64,000 bases of DNA, taken from Budorcas taxicolor. Taxonomy: Eukaryota; Chordata; Mammalia; Artiodactyla; Bovidae. The DNA lies in assembly GCF_023091745.1 (NCBI RefSeq), contig NC_068930.1, positions 13,724,262-13,788,261 of the forward strand, read 5' to 3'. A program made the position numbers and the translations under genes. Below the pieces are notes generated by a model, which had not been told where the DNA came from, searched no databases, and worked only from the letters and a program-made list of their open reading frames with translations. Below are positions 31,811-42,454 of the stretch, in pieces; the first letter of the stretch is position 1; every line of letters starts with the position of its first letter.

Positions 31811-33460
31811 TTGCTGTTGTGATGGAAATAGGAAGAATTCTTACTCATTTTCAGTAATGAGAAATTCCCTCTTTCTATAGATCTTAGTGACACCTGATTA
31901 AAACATGAATGGACGATGCTGTTAAATTCTTTTTCCCCAGTTGTAAGAACGTCATGCTTACCCATGGGCTTGGACTCTTAAACCCTGAAAGTCTCTAGTA
32001 TGTGCATAAAAGAGAGTTCAATTGTTTTTACTTCTTCTGAATAATGTTTTTATTTCTTTGTCTTTCTTTAGTTCTTATTCATACATGTGTGTTCTCAGCT
32101 TACTGTTTATTACAGTTTTTCTCTGTGCCAGACATTTTGCTCAGTGGGGAGCTACACAGATGACAATGACGTAGATCATGCAGTCAAGAGATCATAGACC
32201 ATTAGAAAGACAGATAAATAAACAGGCAGTTAGACTAAAATTGAAGCATCAGGATAGATGTGTTTTGTAACCCTTTAATCTTTTGTGTCTCTCAGGATTT
32301 AGGGTCCCTGGTATCAATACAATCTGTATTCCTAGTTAGATTTTCTTTTTTCTTTAGTGTTTAGTTTTTATAGTTCAACTTTTTTCCCCTACCATCTTTT
32401 TCACAACAACAATATCTCATTCTTGCTGAGCATCAGTGAGTTTAAAACCTTTAATTATCCCTCATATACAGTACCTACTTCTCTGATGTAGTGATAATAG
32501 CTGTAATGAGGCATGAGAGCAAACCTAAACAAACGATATATGTCCCTTCCAGGGTCTGGATTAATTGATACATTTAAAGCACAAATTACCTGTGAAGGAG
32601 AGGTACATAGGTGGAGTATAGTAACTGGCTCTGATTTAAGACTATTCTAAGCAAGATTGTTCTCATTCAGTCACAGCCTCAGGGTCTCCCCCTGGACATG
32701 CCTGGCTCAGATTAAGGGACAGCCTCCTTCTCCCTACTTTTGCTATGTAGCTTCTCATTACTCAGTATGTGTTTTGTCCTTGTAAAAATCCAGAATGTGG
32801 GCAGATCAAGTTCAAAAGGATGGAAATTAGGCCAACATTTGGCCGCCTCATCTCCTAACCCTGAAAAATGCACCAAACTCATTTCAAAATCTCCGAATTC
32901 TTTAGAAAATGGGGGAAGAAAATGATTCAGAGCTAGCGTGTTCTGAAAAACATGTATTTGACTGAACAGTGAAATCTTTGGGCAGGCTAAAAGGAGAGAC
33001 ATTTTGCGATGAGAGCAAATAGCATGCACTGCCATATATTTTCCCTATAAAGATAGACATTGTAATTCTAAGTAAAAGTGAATGTTGAGAGCACAATATA
33101 CTTGCTCTTTTGTAAATTTTTGTTCATGTTTTTTATCATCTGTACATTCTATATGATGAATATTTTTCCCATAGCATAATCAGTGCATCTTTCCCATATT
33201 AATATACATATTAATGATTTAATCCATTATCTGTTATATATTGAGTTTGTTTAATTTATAATCTTATTTTTGAAAAAGATAAATATTTTGTACATCTCTG
33301 GCTACCTCTTTTGAGTAAATGCCTTTAAAAGGAATTATCTTTTCAAGTACAATTTTTTTAAGTTAAAAAATATTGTCATATTTTCATTCAGAAATGTTAT
33401 TTGCATTCTCAATAACCACCTCAGATTGTCCTAAAAAGTTATCCATTTATAAAGCATGCA
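31811..33460. other. Single-copy DNA with one ancient-repeat trace
   Basis: Around 32119-32260, TCTGTGCCAGACATTTTGCTC, then AGAAAGACAGATAAATAAAC and AGGCAGTTAGACTAAAATTG resembles the old 'tgtgccaggcactgtgct...aaacaggcagttac' dispersed repeat. The rest, including short frames near 32712-33096, shows no family. Confidence 0.4.
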
Positions 33461-33729
33461 TTCAGTTCAGTTCAGTTCAGTCACTCAGTCGTGTCCAGCT
33501 CTTTGTGACCCCATGAATCATAGCACATCAGGCCTCCCTGTCCATCACCAACTCCTGGAGTTCACTCAAATGCTTGTCCATCAAGTCGTTGATGCCATCC
33601 AGCCATCTCATCCTCTGTCATCCCCTTTTCCTCCTGCCCCCAATCCCTCTCAGCATCAGAGTCTTTTCCAATGAGTCAACTCTTTGCATGAGCTGGCCAT
33701 AGTACTAGAGTTTCAGCTTTAGCATGATG
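33461..33729 (-). mobile_element. BovB LINE 3' end fragment
   Basis: TTCAGTTCAGTTCAGTCACTC through CCAGCCATCTCATCCTCTG and TTTCAGCTTTAGCATGATG. About 270 bases of the 3' end remain, 5'-truncated. Confidence 0.93.
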
Positions 33730-33879
33730 CTGAAGCATTCATTAGGAATTTAGAAAAATTAGAGGTTTACGTTATGTGCTGGGGGTATTTCAATAAGACA
33801 TAAGTCCTTGCAATGTTTTCAACTATGTGTTCAAGTTTCCCAGTAGTTAAAGGACTATGCTCATTGTCTATCTCAACTT

Positions 33880-34200
33880 GTGTCAGTTCAAATTTATTAA
33901 CAACAACATATTTGTAATATCACTGCATAATCATTTTAAAGTCTCAGGATCTAGAGTGATGTTCTTTTTTTTATTCCTAATATTTGTAATTTTTGTCTGC
34001 TCTATGTTTATTGACTCTTCTAAAAATTACTTTTTGACTTTGCTTATCTCCTCTATTGTATGTCAATTTTCTATATTATTAAATTTATGCTCTTATATTT
34101 ATTATTGCCTACTTTGGGGGGATTCATTTTTTGTGCTTTTCCTATCTTTCTGTCATACTTGACACTTTGATTTTCACCCTTCTTTTGAACTATAGACCTT
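33880..34200 (-). mobile_element. Old L1 ORF2 fragment
   Basis: GTCTCAGGATCTAGAGTGATG, then TTTTTATTCCTAATATTTG, CTGCTCTATGTTTATTGACTC, ATTACTTTTTGACTTTGC and ATTGCCTACTTTGGGGGGATTC follows inverted L1 ORF2 between RT and its C-terminus. It is highly diverged. Confidence 0.6.
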
Positions 34201-34204
34201 AATG

Positions 34205-34710
34205 TAAAAGATTAAACAATAAAACTAAAATGATAATGTAGCAATATAGGAGTAATGGAAAAGGATTCTTAAACAAAACCCAAAAACTTTAACCCCAAAT
34301 TAAAAATTGATAAGGAAAAGTTATTACATTAGCTGAACTGTGTTTATATTCTTTAAAAGAAACCATTGAGAGTGAAAAAGGAAGGTACAGAAAGGAGGAA
34401 GCTGTGTAGAATGAACATAACTAATAAATAATCTTATTTAAAATGTATTAACTACTAAACATCAATCTTAAAAAACAAATCAATATCAAATATGGACAAA
34501 GAACTCAAACAGGTACATCAAAGAAGAAACTGCTGAAATATTTAATAATCATATAAAAATTTCTTCATATGTTAGTAATCTGAAACGTCAATTAAGATGA
34601 CAGTGAAATGAATAGCTCACATTTACTGCAAAGGCTAACAAGACTGACAATTTTACAACAACCATAGTGTTTGTAAAAGGAATTATGGATGTTATAATTA
34701 TTGAATGGAA
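34205..34710 (+). mobile_element. Old L1 ORF2 C-terminal fragment
   Basis: ATATGGACAAAGAACTCAAAC, then AGGTACATCAAAGAAGAAACTG, TTAATAATCATATAAAAATTTC and GTAATCTGAAACGTCAATTAAG resembles the L1 'gggcaaaggacttgaatagacatttctccaaagaag' segment near the end of ORF2. It lies just after an inverted ORF2 piece. Confidence 0.55.
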
Positions 34711-35049
34711 GATAGCTGTGGACAGGATATTTTCCGGCTTTCTTCACCTCCTTGGCACAGGATGCTGAGTTAAATACATGATGTTTGCCAGGAGTGAGAG
34801 ATTTAATTCCTTGAGAACTTTAATTCTGATGATCTTGTACTTCATCAGCAATCCTGTTTCCTTTCCTGCTGTTTGTTTGGAACTCTGAATGAAATGCAGA
34901 AAGACAGAAGAGGAAACTTTGGGCCTCAAAAAGTATCATTTGTACAGAACAGGTATAGTTATTCAGCATTCTTCATGGAACAAAAACTGGATTTCTGAGA
35001 TAGGAAATAGATGGTATGGCATCTGTAAAAAGAGGCTTTGATTTATTTT
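34711..35049. other. Single-copy DNA
   Basis: Nothing recognised. Confidence 0.4.
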
Positions 35050-35271
35050 AGGATCACTGGAGGCTCAGACTGTAAAGAATTTGCCTGCAGTGAGGGAAAC
35101 CTAGGTTCGATCCCTGGGTCAGGAAGATCCTCTGGAGAAGGAAATGGCAACCCACTCCAATATTCTTGCCTGGAGAATTCCATGGACAGAGGAGCCTGGC
35201 GGGTGACAGACCATGGGATCACAAAGAGTTGGACACAACTGAGCAACTAACACTTTCACTTGTTCACTTTC
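35050..35271 (+). mobile_element. Bov-tA SINE with intact B box
   Basis: Plus-strand full-length copy. The Pol III B box GGTTCGATCC (35104-35113) is intact and the rest is close to consensus (TGGAGAAGGAAATGGCAACC). The copy ends AACACTTTCACTTGTTCACTTT. A read-through or Pol III transcript is possible but not shown. Confidence 0.93.
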
Positions 35272-35489
35272 ATGATCATGAGACAAAGCATGAAACAGAA
35301 AATTGTTATTTTTCCCAGTTCAATCTAATTGAGTTTATAGCCAGTAGAAATTCTTTCCAAGATATTGTAATAAGTTTTTGCTGATTTATTTTAGTTTTTT
35401 TGTAATTCACATTTTGACATGTGTTGATGTTATTTTGAGGCATCTATTTTTCACCTATTGTAATCGTAATACTATCTGACTGAAACTAT

Positions 35490-35615
35490 TTGTCTTTTTA
35501 CACCAGACTCTTTAAGTTCCATCAAGGTAGGAGCTATTAATATGTTTATTTTCTTGCTTATCATAATTTCTAGGCACAATATAGATACTTGACTTTATTT
35601 ATGAAGGAATAAATG
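35490..35615 (-). mobile_element. LINE2 3' end fragment
   Basis: ACACCAGACTCTTTAAGTTCC, then ATCAAGGTAGGAGCTATTAA, CTTATCATAATTTCTAGGCAC and TTATTTATGAAGGAATAAATG follows the inverted L2 terminus ('ctagactgtaagctccttgagggcagg...gaatgaatg'). Confidence 0.55.
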
Positions 35616-35929
35616 GATCAATCATATATTCAATTTTATCATGAAGCTTTAAGAGAATTAATCCATATTGACATTATATTCTAAAAATTATATTATTGAT
35701 ATTCTTGGCATTCAAAGGAAGCACTCACATATAGCTACATATATTACACACTTATAGTTGAATAATGTACAATATTGCATAGAGTATATTGAAGCAAAAA
35801 CATTTAGGGTTTAGTGAAAATGGGAAAAGGTACACTATGTTGGACAAATGATAAATTATCCATCTTGAATGAACAAGTTCAAAAAGATTCAAAATATGTA
35901 ATAAAAGCTTATGCGTGTACCTCCTAAAT

Positions 35930-35976
35930 CTTTTCAGTCATGTCTGATTCTTTGCAACCCTATGGAACGTAGCCCT
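35930..35976 (-). mobile_element. Bov-tA SINE scrap
   Basis: CTTTTCAGTCATGTCTGATTC, then TTTGCAACCCTATGGAACGTAGCCC is only the 3'-most 45 bases of an inverted SINE. It may be a solitary remnant of a deletion. Confidence 0.75.
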
Positions 35977-36020
35977 TGAATTTTGGACTCTAAGTTATGG
36001 GCTTATTAAGCATAATAGAA

Positions 36021-36231
36021 GGCTTCCCTGATGGTCCTAGTGGTAAAGAGCCCACCTGCCAATGCAAGAGACGTAAAGGGTGCAGCTTCAATTCCTGGGC
36101 TGGGAAGATCCCCTGGAGGAGGGCAGGGCAACCCACTCCGGTATTCTTGCCTAGAGAATCCCATGGACAGAGGAGCCTGGAGGGCTGCAGTCCACAGGGT
36201 TGCAAAGAGACACAGCTGAAGTTTCTTAGCA
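36021..36231 (+). mobile_element. Bov-tA SINE with imperfect target duplication
   Basis: GGCTTCCCTGATGGTCCTAG to AAGTTTCTTAGCAGG, carrying the AGTGGTAAAGAGCCCACCTG head. AAGCATAATAGAA (36008-36020) and AAGCATGATAGAG (36243-36255) flank it, matching at 11 of 13 positions. Confidence 0.92.
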
Positions 36232-36409
36232 GGAATCCACGCAAGCATGATAGAGTAGTCAAACTTGTTTTATTAGGCACTGTTATGACTTAAGTAATAT
36301 TGCACGAAGAATTAACATCATGGCCATTAACATAATGAATTATGACTAGGCAGGAAAATGGGATGAAGGGCTTGTAAGAAAATAAAGAATTGGCAAAACA
36401 TCAGAGAGA

Positions 36410-36608
36410 GCTTCCCTGGTGGCTCAGTGGTAAAGAATCTGCCTGCAATGCAGGAGCTGCAGGAAACGCAGTTCCATCCCTGGGTTGGGAAGATCCCCTG
36501 GAGGTGATCCCATGTTAACCCCTCCAGTATTCTTGCCTAGAGAATCCCATGAACAGAGGAGCCTGACGGGCTACAGTCCCTAGAAGTGGCTGAGCACACA
36601 CGCATAGC
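36410..36608 (+). mobile_element. Bov-tA SINE
   Basis: GCTTCCCTGGTGGCTCAGTG head in good condition. Internal changes include AGCTGCAGGAAACGCAG and a GTGATCCCATGTTAACCC replacement of the usual AAATGGCAACCCA. The 3' end is degraded (AGTGGCTGAGCACACACG). Confidence 0.9.
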
Positions 36609-37785
36609 ATGAAAGATCTGGAGGAAAAGAAAAGAGCAGTTAAATATGGTTCTTGGCAAGGAGATCATTGAGACTTAGGAAATTCTCTCTGCTGGGGCTT
36701 CTCTTTTAACTTTCCTGCTATTACATGGATTCTCTAAATATGGGGATTTATCTTCAGCTCTCTTTTATCTCTGTCCTCATCTGTTCCTCTCTCTCTGTTC
36801 CTCCAACTTTCTCTTTTTCTAATTCTTTCACACTTTCTTCATCGCTTTTCCTTACATTTCTTTCTTTTATTGTATATTTTTCTCCTTCACTTGCCCCTTT
36901 CAATTTCAATTTAAGGTTGAAATTTATCCACCTTTCCTTCATTTAGTCAACAAGTCAAAAAAATTAATTACCTATAACTATAACACGGCAAGTTTCTAGT
37001 TAATTAGAATGCAAAGATTAATAAGATATGATACCTTGCCTCAAGAGATTTTACCATTAAACAGTGATAAACATTCATTCATTTCTCTATTTATTCAATC
37101 ATTATTTATTTACTGGGGATATATGGTTGAATAATACATGATCTATATTAGCAAGGAATTCCAAGTTTGGTCTAAGAATATTTAAAATACTTTTAGTCTT
37201 TACCATGGAAAGACTTGTGAAGAATACAATCCACAGGGCTGCACTGATTCCAAACGGACAGGGTTAGAGGTGGGAAAAGGAATATCATTATTTTTCTTCC
37301 CTATACCACTTTTATCTCAATGAGAAGGTATCATTTTATAATTTAACAAATATTATTAATAAAAAGTCTCAAATACAAAGTTATGATTCTGGATGTTTGA
37401 GTCTTCTCATTTCTCAGGGTCCCTTTATCTCATAGTCACACTTAGTTATTATTAGTTTTATTTCTATATACTTCATTTCAGCCTTTCACCCTTTGATTCA
37501 GGGTCTATTAATAGGGAAGAAAAAAGTTTTGTCCAGCAATTTTAATCTCACCATATTTCTACTCTCACTTAAAAATTGTATTGTCTATGAAAAATTATCA
37601 TATATCTGCTTTTTTACTATGCCTTTATTTAAAATTTTCTCCAAAAATTATTGCTTTGGTGATCAAATTAATCTTATTTATTTCTTGTATCTTAGAAATT
37701 CTTTGAAATACAATGTCCTTTTTTCACAAACATTTCAGTCAATAGTTAATAAGTTTCTTTTACATTTCTGTAAATTCTATGTCCC
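36609..37785. other. AT-rich single-copy DNA
   Basis: About 1.2 kb. It includes a pyrimidine-rich run at 36770-36880 (CTCTCTCTGTTCCTCC type). No repeat or gene that I can name. Confidence 0.45.
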
Positions 37786-37997
37786 GGAAACAATTGGTAA
37801 AGAATATGCCTGCGGTACGGGAGACTCAGGTTCGATCCCTGGGGAGGGAAGATCCCCTGGAGGAGGGCATGGTTACCTACTCCAGTACTCCTGCCTAGAG
37901 AATCCCACGGACAGAGGAACCTGGGGGACTAGAGTCCACAGGGTTGCACAGAGTTGGACGTGACTGAAGCATCTAAGCAGTAGCAGCTGGAAACAAT
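37786..37997 (+). mobile_element. Bov-tA SINE with 9-base target duplication
   Basis: 5'-truncated copy from TGGTAAAGAATATGCCTGC, with an intact B box GGTTCGATCC (37829-37838), ending AAGCATCTAAGCAGTAGCAG. GGAAACAAT flanks it on both sides (37786-37794 and 37989-37997). Confidence 0.92.
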
Positions 37998-38347
37998 AAG
38001 CTTTATTCAAGAACTCTGTACATCCTCTTCTCTCCCAATTACTTTTCATCTCTAATAGAGACAGAAGTTTATCTTGACACACTTAAGCTCTTGACAAGAA
38101 ACCTGTCTGGGCTGAATGTGCAATCACTTCCATCACATCTTCCCTTTTGTTTTTTGAGCAACTGTTCCCAAATTTCAAAATTGAAATACAAACACATTAT
38201 AATAAAGACATGCATTTCCAGGTTTCTGTGGGACTTCATGGCAAAGAATGTGTCTTCATAAATGTGCTGTGGCCTTATTGGCAAAGCATTGCTCTCCTTG
38301 TCAGATCTATAAGCTTCTCCGGCTTGTCACCTCCCCAGTATGACAAA

Positions 38348-38978
38348 TAGATGGAAAAACAGTGGAAACAGAGGCTGACTTTATTTTTCTGGGTTACAAA
38401 ATCACTGCAGATGGTGATTGCAGCCATGAAATTGAAAGACTCTTGCTCCTTGAAAGGGAAGTTATGACCAACCTAGATATCATACTACAAAGCAGACACT
38501 ACTTTGCCAACAAAGGTCCGTCTAGTCAAGGCTACGGTTTTTCCAGTGGTCATGTATGGATGTGAGAGTTGGACTATAAAGAAAGCTGAGCACCGAAGAA
38601 TTGATGCTTTTGAACTGTCGTGTTGGAGAAGACTCTTGAGAGTCCCTTGGACTGCGAAGAGGTCCAACCAGTCCATCCTAAAGGAGATCAGTCCTGAGTG
38701 TTCATTGGAAGGACTGATGTTGAAGCTCTAACTCCAATACTTAGGCCACCTGATGCAGAGAGCTGACTCATTTGGAAAGACCCTGATGCTGGGAAAGATT
38801 GAGGGCAGGAGGAGAAGTGGACGACAGAGGATGAGATGGTTGGATGGCATCACTGACACAATGGACATGGGTTTGGATGGACTTTGGGAGTTGGTGATGG
38901 ACAGGGAGCCCTGGCGTGCTGCGGTTCGTGGGGTCACAAGGAGTCGGACACGACTGAGCGACTGAACTGAACTGAACA
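38348..38978 (+). mobile_element. BovB LINE, 0.63 kb 3' portion
   Basis: From TAGATGGAAAAACAGTGGAA to CTGAACTGAACTGAACAG. It translates in pieces as the C-terminal part of BovB RT: FLGYKITADGDCSHEIER, then TKVRLVKATVFPVVMYGC, then RRIDAFELSCWRRLLRVPW. A frameshift separates the first two pieces near 38500. Confidence 0.93.
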
Positions 38979-40017
38979 GTAACAAATGGAATAGGTGCTG
39001 AATCAAGCACATGGTTTGCTGTTAACTGACACTGCACTGGTTTTCTTTAGTCTTCAGGAGGATCTTCCCATGCCAAGTCAGTTTGTAATAGCTTGAATCT
39101 TTCAGCAGTCCTTTGCTCTGACTCCAGAGTCCTTCTCAAATATCTTATGAGAATGACCCCTTCGCGTAAACGTCAATATCTCAGAAACCTAACTTAAAAT
39201 CCAAGAGGCTTTTTCAGCATCTGAACTTTACTCTTGGGATCTACATACTGTTCTTTGAATCCATGGACGGACTACTTGGTAACTTTCTGATATGTGATCC
39301 AATTTGTTTGGAAGCTTTGGCTTACAGCCCTGCAGGACAGACACAAAGACTTGGACGATGAGAGGCAGATGCTGCCGGCAGTGCTATGGCATCCAGCTAC
39401 GATTTTTAAGTAAAGAGGCGGGAAAGAAAGGAACACAAGGTGTACAAGTACAATACCAAGAATGAAAATCAACACATAAAGGGCGAAACAATAATCCAGC
39501 ACTTTCTTTGTCATAGTTAAAGAATCTCAAATGTGGAATGAATGTGGAAGAGTTTGTTACCGACATGGGTGGAGGGAAGTGAAATGAGGCGACCATGATA
39601 ACCAAGTGTTCCTAGAAGCAAGAAAGTATATAAATTCATTATAGAAAACTCATGAATTATGAAAGACACATTTTTGTTTCTTTAATACTTAATACTTTAA
39701 TACTCTTTAGGGTTAAACTGTCCTAATATTACTCTTACCTAGTGTTATTTCCCGGCCCACTTTTGGTTTATCTGATCTACATAAAAGTGAAATGCATTGA
39801 TCAGAATTAAAATCTTCTTTTAGACAATAACTTAACATCAATATTTCTCTGCTTAGGGTGACTGAAATGTAGTAAGATGTAAGAAAAATCTTTTATCTCT
39901 CAAGAAACTTACTCTCTAATGGGAGAAAAGCCACTTCTGTATTTAAAAATAAAAGATAAGAAAGATATAAAAGCAAGATATATTCACTATCACTATTGTT
40001 TATAGGTTAAACACATT
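38979..40017. other. Repeat-free single-copy stretch
   Basis: About 1 kb without any recognisable repeat. It has several CpGs between 39150 and 39600 and contains the small minus-strand frame described at 39272-39514. Confidence 0.45.
39272..39514 (-). other. Hypothetical 80-codon frame with one membrane-like segment
   Basis: It begins MTKKVLDYCFALYVLIFILG and continues IVLVHLVFLSFPPLYLK: a basic N-terminus, about 24 uncharged hydrophobic residues (roughly 8-31), then a Ser/Cys-rich tail (SICLSSSKSLCLSCRAVSQS) and a TAG at 39272-39274. It lies in single-copy DNA and is not part of any repeat that I know. The start context (TTAACTATGA) is poor. I recognise no family. It could be a chance frame or a microprotein exon; chance is likelier. 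Confidence 0.12.
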
Positions 40018-40068
40018 CATGCACATGTGCACAGACGTGCATGCACACACACACACATTCACACCCCT
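40018..40068. repeat. Imperfect (CA)n tract
   Basis: CATGCACATGTGCACAGACG, then TGCATGCACACACACACACA, then TTCACAC. A short, interrupted CA repeat. Confidence 0.75.
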
Positions 40069-40159
40069 CCTTTCTAGATCGTCCTAATTGTCAGCATTGT
40101 CATTGTTTGCACCACCAGATCTTCAATAATATTAAACATTTCCCATTTTCTTCTTTTAA

Positions 40160-40455
40160 GTAGTAAACTTAATTTTTAAGAGCAATAGTTTAGGTTTACA
40201 GAAAAACAGAGCAAGAGGGACAGAGAGTTCCCATATATGCACTCCCAACCCCAAAATGTTCCCTATTACCAACATTTTGCACTAGTGGGTTACTTGTATT
40301 ACACCTGGTGAACTAATATTGATATATTGTTACTAAACCAAATCCACAGTTTCCACTAAGACTCACTCTTTGCCTTGTAAATGCTATGGATTTTAACAAA
40401 TGAATAATATCATGTGCCTAAGATTTTATTAAACAGAACAGTTTCACAGCCCCAA
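40160..40455 (-). mobile_element. Old L1 3' region (L1ME-like), inverted
   Basis: AGCAATAGTTTAGGTTTACAG, then GTTCCCATATATGCACTCCC, ACTAATATTGATATATTGTTA, CCACAGTTTCCACTAAGACTC and CAGTTTCACAGCCCC follows the inverted old L1 'gagcagttttaggttcacag...tagtttcactgccc' segment. Confidence 0.65.
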
Positions 40456-40463
40456 GTAGCTCT

Positions 40464-40912
40464 TTTTTTAAATTAATTTTTTATTGGAGTATAGTTGCTT
40501 TGCAATGTTGTGTTAGTGTCTACTGTACAGTAAGATGAATCAGTTTTCTGCCCCTTTTGGAACTTCCTTCCTATTTAAGTCACTACAGTGCCTTAAGGAG
40601 AGCTCCCTGGGCTACACAGTAGGTGCTCATTAGTAACCCATTTTATACATTGTATCAATAGAGTGTATCTATTAGTCCCAATCTCCCAATTTCTCTCACC
40701 CCTTTCCCCTCTTGGTATCCATGTTTGTTCTCTATATCTGTGTCTCTATTCCTGCCCTGTAAACAGGTTCAGCAGTATCATTTTTCTAGATGCCACATAT
40801 ATGCATTAATATATAATATTTGTTTTACTCTTTCTGATTCACTTCACTCTACAGGACACTCTTTGGGCCCATCGACATCTCTACAAATGGCCAAGTTTTG
40901 CTTCTTTATATA
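40464..40912 (-). mobile_element. Artiodactyl L1 3' end, inserted beside or in an older L1
   Basis: TTTTTTTAAATTAATTTTTTATTGGAGTATAG, then GCTTTGCAATGTTGTGTTAG, CAATCTCCCAATTTCTCTC, CTATTCCTGCCCTGTAAACAG and ATATGCATTAATATATAATAT, ending in CTACAAATGGCCAAGTTTTGC. It is the inverted 3' untranslated region of a ruminant L1, directly following the older L1 fragment. Confidence 0.85.
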
Positions 40913-41129
40913 GAAAAAGCATTGTTAAACGTATCTCCTGTGTGCAGTGGAAGTATGTTTCTTATAGTAGGTAGTCAACAAGGTGTGGAATGGCTAGGGC
41001 ACTGGATATGCCCTTTAAGAAACAATTTTAATAAAGACTGCATGTTTTCTCCAAAACAGACACATGAGTCTTATACTCTAACCAGCTGTTTGAGAGTATT
41101 TATTTCCTTTTGCTGTTCCCAATATATTA

Positions 41130-41435
41130 CTAAATTCTAAAATTTTTGCCAAAGGGCTATCTTTGTTCAGCTGGCATTTCCCCCAGTTACTGGTAATATC
41201 AAGCATCTTTTCTTATGTGTAATTGACTACTTATGTTTCTTTTTATGGTAATTGCATTTTTTATATAATTTGTTGATGAATTGGGGTTGAGTACTTTGTA
41301 ATTTTCTTATTAATCTTTAGGGTTTTTATATACTCCAGATATTTATCCTTGACTGTTAGGTAAGTTGAAATATTGCATTTCAGTTGTGGCTTGTTCTTAA
41401 CTTCACTTATGATGCCTGTTATTGCACATAAGTTT
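41130..41435 (-). mobile_element. Old L1 ORF2/3' fragment
   Basis: AATATCAAGCATCTTTTCTTATG, then TAATTGACTACTTATGTTTC, GATGAATTGGGGTTGAGTAC, AGGGTTTTTATATACTCCAG and GATATTTATCCTTGACTG follows inverted L1 near the end of ORF2 ('gagcatcttttcatgtg...ttctttatatattctggatac'). Confidence 0.6.
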
Positions 41436-42454
41436 GAGTGAAAAATAAAGATAAAAAGGAAGTCTAGAACCTAACATAGTAAAATGGCAAGTGGTTGGGA
41501 GTGGGGGATGGAAGCCAAGAAAACAAAAACATATGCTATGGTCCTAATTTGGCAAGAAGCCCATCCTTAATCTGGTGACTAGTTTTCTCTGGATTTTCTG
41601 AAGATCTTAAGCCATACATTCCCCCTTTTTCTTCTTTAACTTTCTGCAAGTGAATTTCATATTCTTTTTCTGCCACCTAACCATATCATTCCATGAGTTG
41701 TGTCTCTGCTCTTCAGATTTCCTTATTCAGAGACCCTGTCTTCTGTGTTTCATGCTCTGTAAAGAACTGTGCACACTCACAGCTTTCTATAAATAATTGA
41801 AAGAGTAATAATTTGCATATACAGTGGCCTGTAATTGGTTGTGATATACTCACTGGTAATTTTGCATGAGGGATGCTCCAGTAAAATAAATCGTGCTTGT
41901 CTGTGTTTACTTTGGACAGGTGAAGTACTATATGGCATGCTGAATTTTTATATCAAGTTTTAATTAGGTTATCTCGCTTGAGTTACCAAAATAACCTGCT
42001 CTCCCCAATAATGAGGATGGAATTTATTTAGAAATGAATATCAATGACTCATCCTTATATTTCAGATTAGGAGAGAACTCTTCTCGGTAATAGACTCAAG
42101 TTAAATATTTTGCATCCTAATCTAGTCAGGCTTACCGATTGATTCTCTGCCAAGAAGAGCCCCTGCCAAACCAGAGAAGGGAGATATTGAGGTCAGGACT
42201 CTGTCGCATACCCAAGACAGCACACGGAAACCACTCTGCAGGGATGCAGGGAGTGATCAACCTTCTCCTTTTCTGTAAATCCCCCTCCAGCCAGCAGTAG
42301 GTCAGATTGGAGGAGAACATACTTCTAACATCATCTCACGTTTGGCACACTACATTTTCACTAGGTGAGTCTTCTGTTTCAAAATGACAGGCTTTTCCTT
42401 TTTTTCACAGAATAGAGCTTTACGAAGCAAATTCTCTGAAGCTTATCATTTTCA
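41436..42454. other. Single-copy DNA
   Basis: About 1 kb, repeat-free as far as I can tell. No supported gene. Confidence 0.45.

Noticed and set aside
36725..36946. Ser/Phe-rich plus-strand frame with a hydrophobic start
   Set aside because: It lies in a pyrimidine-rich low-complexity stretch (CTCTCTCTGTTCC). Composition alone explains it.
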